Shown: positions 62,205-64,000 of the stretch, in pieces
Layout of the letters: the number at the start of each line of letters is the position of its first letter
Position numbering within the stretch: the stretch's first letter is position 1
From: Geosiphon pyriformis
Lineage: Eukaryota > Glomeromycota > Glomeromycetes > Archaeosporales > Geosiphonaceae
Direction of reading: 5' to 3'
Assembly: GCA_016748015.1 (NCBI GenBank)
Contig: JAAOMT010000534.1
Span: 14,654 to 78,653, forward strand
Length of the DNA stretch: 64,000 nucleotides
Program-made: the position numbers and the translations under genes
The notes under the pieces: model-generated
What the model was told of the DNA's origin: nothing
What the model saw: only the letters and a program-made list of their open reading frames with translations
Databases searched by the model: none

Positions 62205-63198
62205 ATGTCTTCAACTTCTTCTTCCCCATCTTCTTCACCACAAGCTTTTACCGAAGACTATCAACAGAAAGCAAGAGGAACTCATGTTCGTGTTCAAAGA
62301 GTCAAGGTGACTCCAGTTCAAAGACAAAAATCACCAAGTGTACCGTATGATTCTCCAGTTTTAAACAGAAACTGTACAAGGTGTAAAGAATCTTCCAATT
62401 GTGTCAAAGTTTTATCAAGTAAATTGGGAAGAATCGAAGAATTGGTAAATACCTTGGAAAGAAAAACATATCGTGATCAATCTATGCATGATCCTGCAAA
62501 GGTTAATATCAAAATTTAATTCTTTGAATCGTTGAAATTATTTGGCTTTTTGTTTAATTTTAATATCAAAGACTTTAAAAATTATTCACTAACTAAAAAT
62601 TTTTAAAACTTAAATTTTTGAATCCTTTTCGGGAAATATTTAGAAGGCACAAATTCAAAAATGGAATGCAATTCGCAACACGAATCTTTCACGTCGAGGT
62701 TTAGATCTGTCAACTATCAGTTTTGATGATCTTCAAAAATTAGTAGCCGTCGCCACCAACATCCCATTCCCGTCTTTACCTGCCCCACCAAAACCACATT
62801 CAATTGAATCAATCATCTCACCACCCACCCCTACATCGCTATCAACAACAACAACAACATCAATAACAACAACAAAAACAACAACAACAACAACATCATC
62901 ATCATCATCATCATCATTATCAACATCATCATCATCATCGTCAAGCAGAAAAGCATCTATTGCAAATATAACTAATAACTTCATATCTAATGAACAACGC
63001 ATCATTTATTCGGAGCCTCCACAATCAGAGTTCAACTCTGCTCCAATCGCTGTTGCATCAAGCGCAACACATCCTCAAGGATGTCGCCCTCCTGTTCAGG
63101 CTGCAATCGCACTTAAAGCAGAAGCGTTGCGAAAGGATTCTGGTTTCAGTGAAATTGAGAATGGCTCTACCCAACAACAAACTCCAAAAATTCGATAA
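62205..63198 (+). CDS. Ser/Thr-rich protein of unknown function
   Basis: Two exons, 62205-62501 and 62644-63198, giving 283 residues. The intron (GTTAAT...TTTAG, 142 nt) keeps DPAK-KAQIQKWN in frame. The N-terminus is Ser-rich (MSSTSSSPSSSPQ). A cysteine pair CTRC plus a later Cys precedes a probable helix (SSKLGRIEELVNTLERK), and exon 2 continues with a conserved-looking segment (KWNAIRNTNLSRRGLDL, FDDLQKLVAVATNIPFPSLP). Residues about 145-195 are encoded by (ACA)n and (TCA)n repeats giving Thr and Ser runs; the C-terminus is polar and Gln-rich. The low-complexity tracts suggest a regulatory or scaffold protein, but I recognise no family. The start is the first ATG after the CTAC repeat. Confidence 0.75.
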
Positions 63199-64000
63199 CT
63201 GCAATGATTGGCCATTGAAATTAAAATTTCCCTGATTACGAGCTATCTTGCAAAAATCATGTAATCCCTGGGCTCTTAATTAATCACTCTCCTTGTTTTT
63301 GTCTCGAATATCCTTTGTCTTCGAGTTTAATTTTTGTTATTCCTTTTCACCAAGATATTTTCTCTTATCCAAAATAGTACAGATCGCATATTTGTTTGTT
63401 TTTTTACTTCATCCCATCCCATCCCATCCCATCTGATGGAGTTAAACCATAATTTCATTCATCATTATACCCAAATTCAGTTTATGACACGCACTTCTGA
63501 TCATCCTCTATTTTGAAAATATTGGTAAAAAAAAAAGGGCCATAACTATGATTGTGAGTGATGATTCGCTGCCTACTTTGCCTCTCATTTATAATCGAAT
63601 TTCAATGTTTTATGTGACAATTTCTATTCTTCATTATGAATTGGAGTTTTTTCTCACAGCTTATATCTCCTTTTCACATATCGGATTCCTAGAGACTTTC
63701 ATACGTGGCAAATTGCCTTTTCAATTTTGTGTATTCTTCAAATACCCATCAGTGATGGTGATAAAATGATGATTCTATTCATTGAGCGGAGACGATAGAC
63801 TTGAGTACTCGTTTTCTCAACCCTTGTTAATAAACAAATTTATAATATTTGCACATATCAAAATTTTATCTATTTACTTTTTAGTTTGATAAGAGGTAGG
63901 AAATCTCCCTTGATGTGATGAAAAACGAACGTATGATGACAGCCTCTTTTGAAGAGGCAAAAGCAACAGATTGCGGAACTGAGGCTTTGGGCACATGATT
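63199..64000. other. 3' flank of the Ser/Thr-rich gene
   Basis: Host-like composition. A small (TCCCA)n run lies near 63412-63433. An open frame at 63548-63769 (73 codons) has no recognisable motif. I see no other gene up to the window end. Confidence 0.45.

Noticed and set aside
62733-63005. Minus-strand frame rich in Asp and Val
   Set aside because: It is the antisense of the (ACA)n/(TCA)n coding repeats of the plus-strand two-exon gene, whose frame continues cleanly through the region.

Overview
This window looks like a nuclear contig of an AT-rich, transposon-laden early-diverging fungus, most plausibly an arbuscular mycorrhizal (Glomeromycotina) fungus. That is an inference from four things: short 69-134 nt introns, an F-box gene with a leucine-rich-repeat-like tail, a class-3 lipase-like gene with a GHGVGG elbow, and a LINE family whose copies are dissolving into almost pure A+T. 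No rRNA, tRNA, CRISPR array or bacterial-type operon was seen.

Layout. (1) 1-890, minus: the 5' part of a spliced coiled-coil gene that runs off the left edge. (2) 1041-31000: a transposon and AT-desert block. It holds a 5'-truncated LINE end (about 3995-4715), a nearly full-length decayed LINE (copy 1, 4909-11658), and a third, far more decayed LINE (copy 3, about 12640-30605). Copy 3 was split by a 10.4-kb Ty3/gypsy LTR retrotransposon on the minus strand (14849-25210) and again by a solo LTR of the same family in the opposite orientation (about 28606-29511). Removing both insertions returns copy 3 to about 6.7 kb, the length of the other copies. (3) 32319-33405: a secreted alpha/beta-hydrolase. 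(4) 33850-38500: AT desert with two short, CpG-rich and apparently young LINE 3' ends (36185-36400 and 36495-36975). (5) 38505-49263: host genes, namely a membrane-anchored class-3 lipase-like protein lacking the nucleophile serine, an F-box/LRR-like protein, a REX4-type 3'-5' exonuclease, and a tandem paralogue of it that has lost most catalytic residues. (6) 49850-57073, minus: a LINE tail fragment and a second nearly full-length LINE (copy 2). (7) 57084-58440 desert, then 58440-64000 microsatellite-dense host DNA with one two-exon Ser/Thr-rich gene (62205-63198).

The LINE encodes an ORF1 protein in the order RRM-like domain, CX2CX4HX4C zinc knuckle, coiled coil, and an ORF2 with apurinic-type endonuclease, reverse transcriptase (F-V/I-D-D box), RNase H and a C-terminal zinc-binding module. 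All seven 3' ends share a tail with two small inverted repeats, a candidate recognition structure for the reverse transcriptase. Comparing the copies shows repeated G-to-A and C-to-T changes that turn tryptophan codons into stops, as expected from cytosine methylation plus deamination or a RIP-like process.

Exon boundaries were placed by eye from splice signals, reading-frame continuity and family resemblance. Two introns (lipase intron 2 and the F-box gene intron) appear to use GC-AG splice sites.
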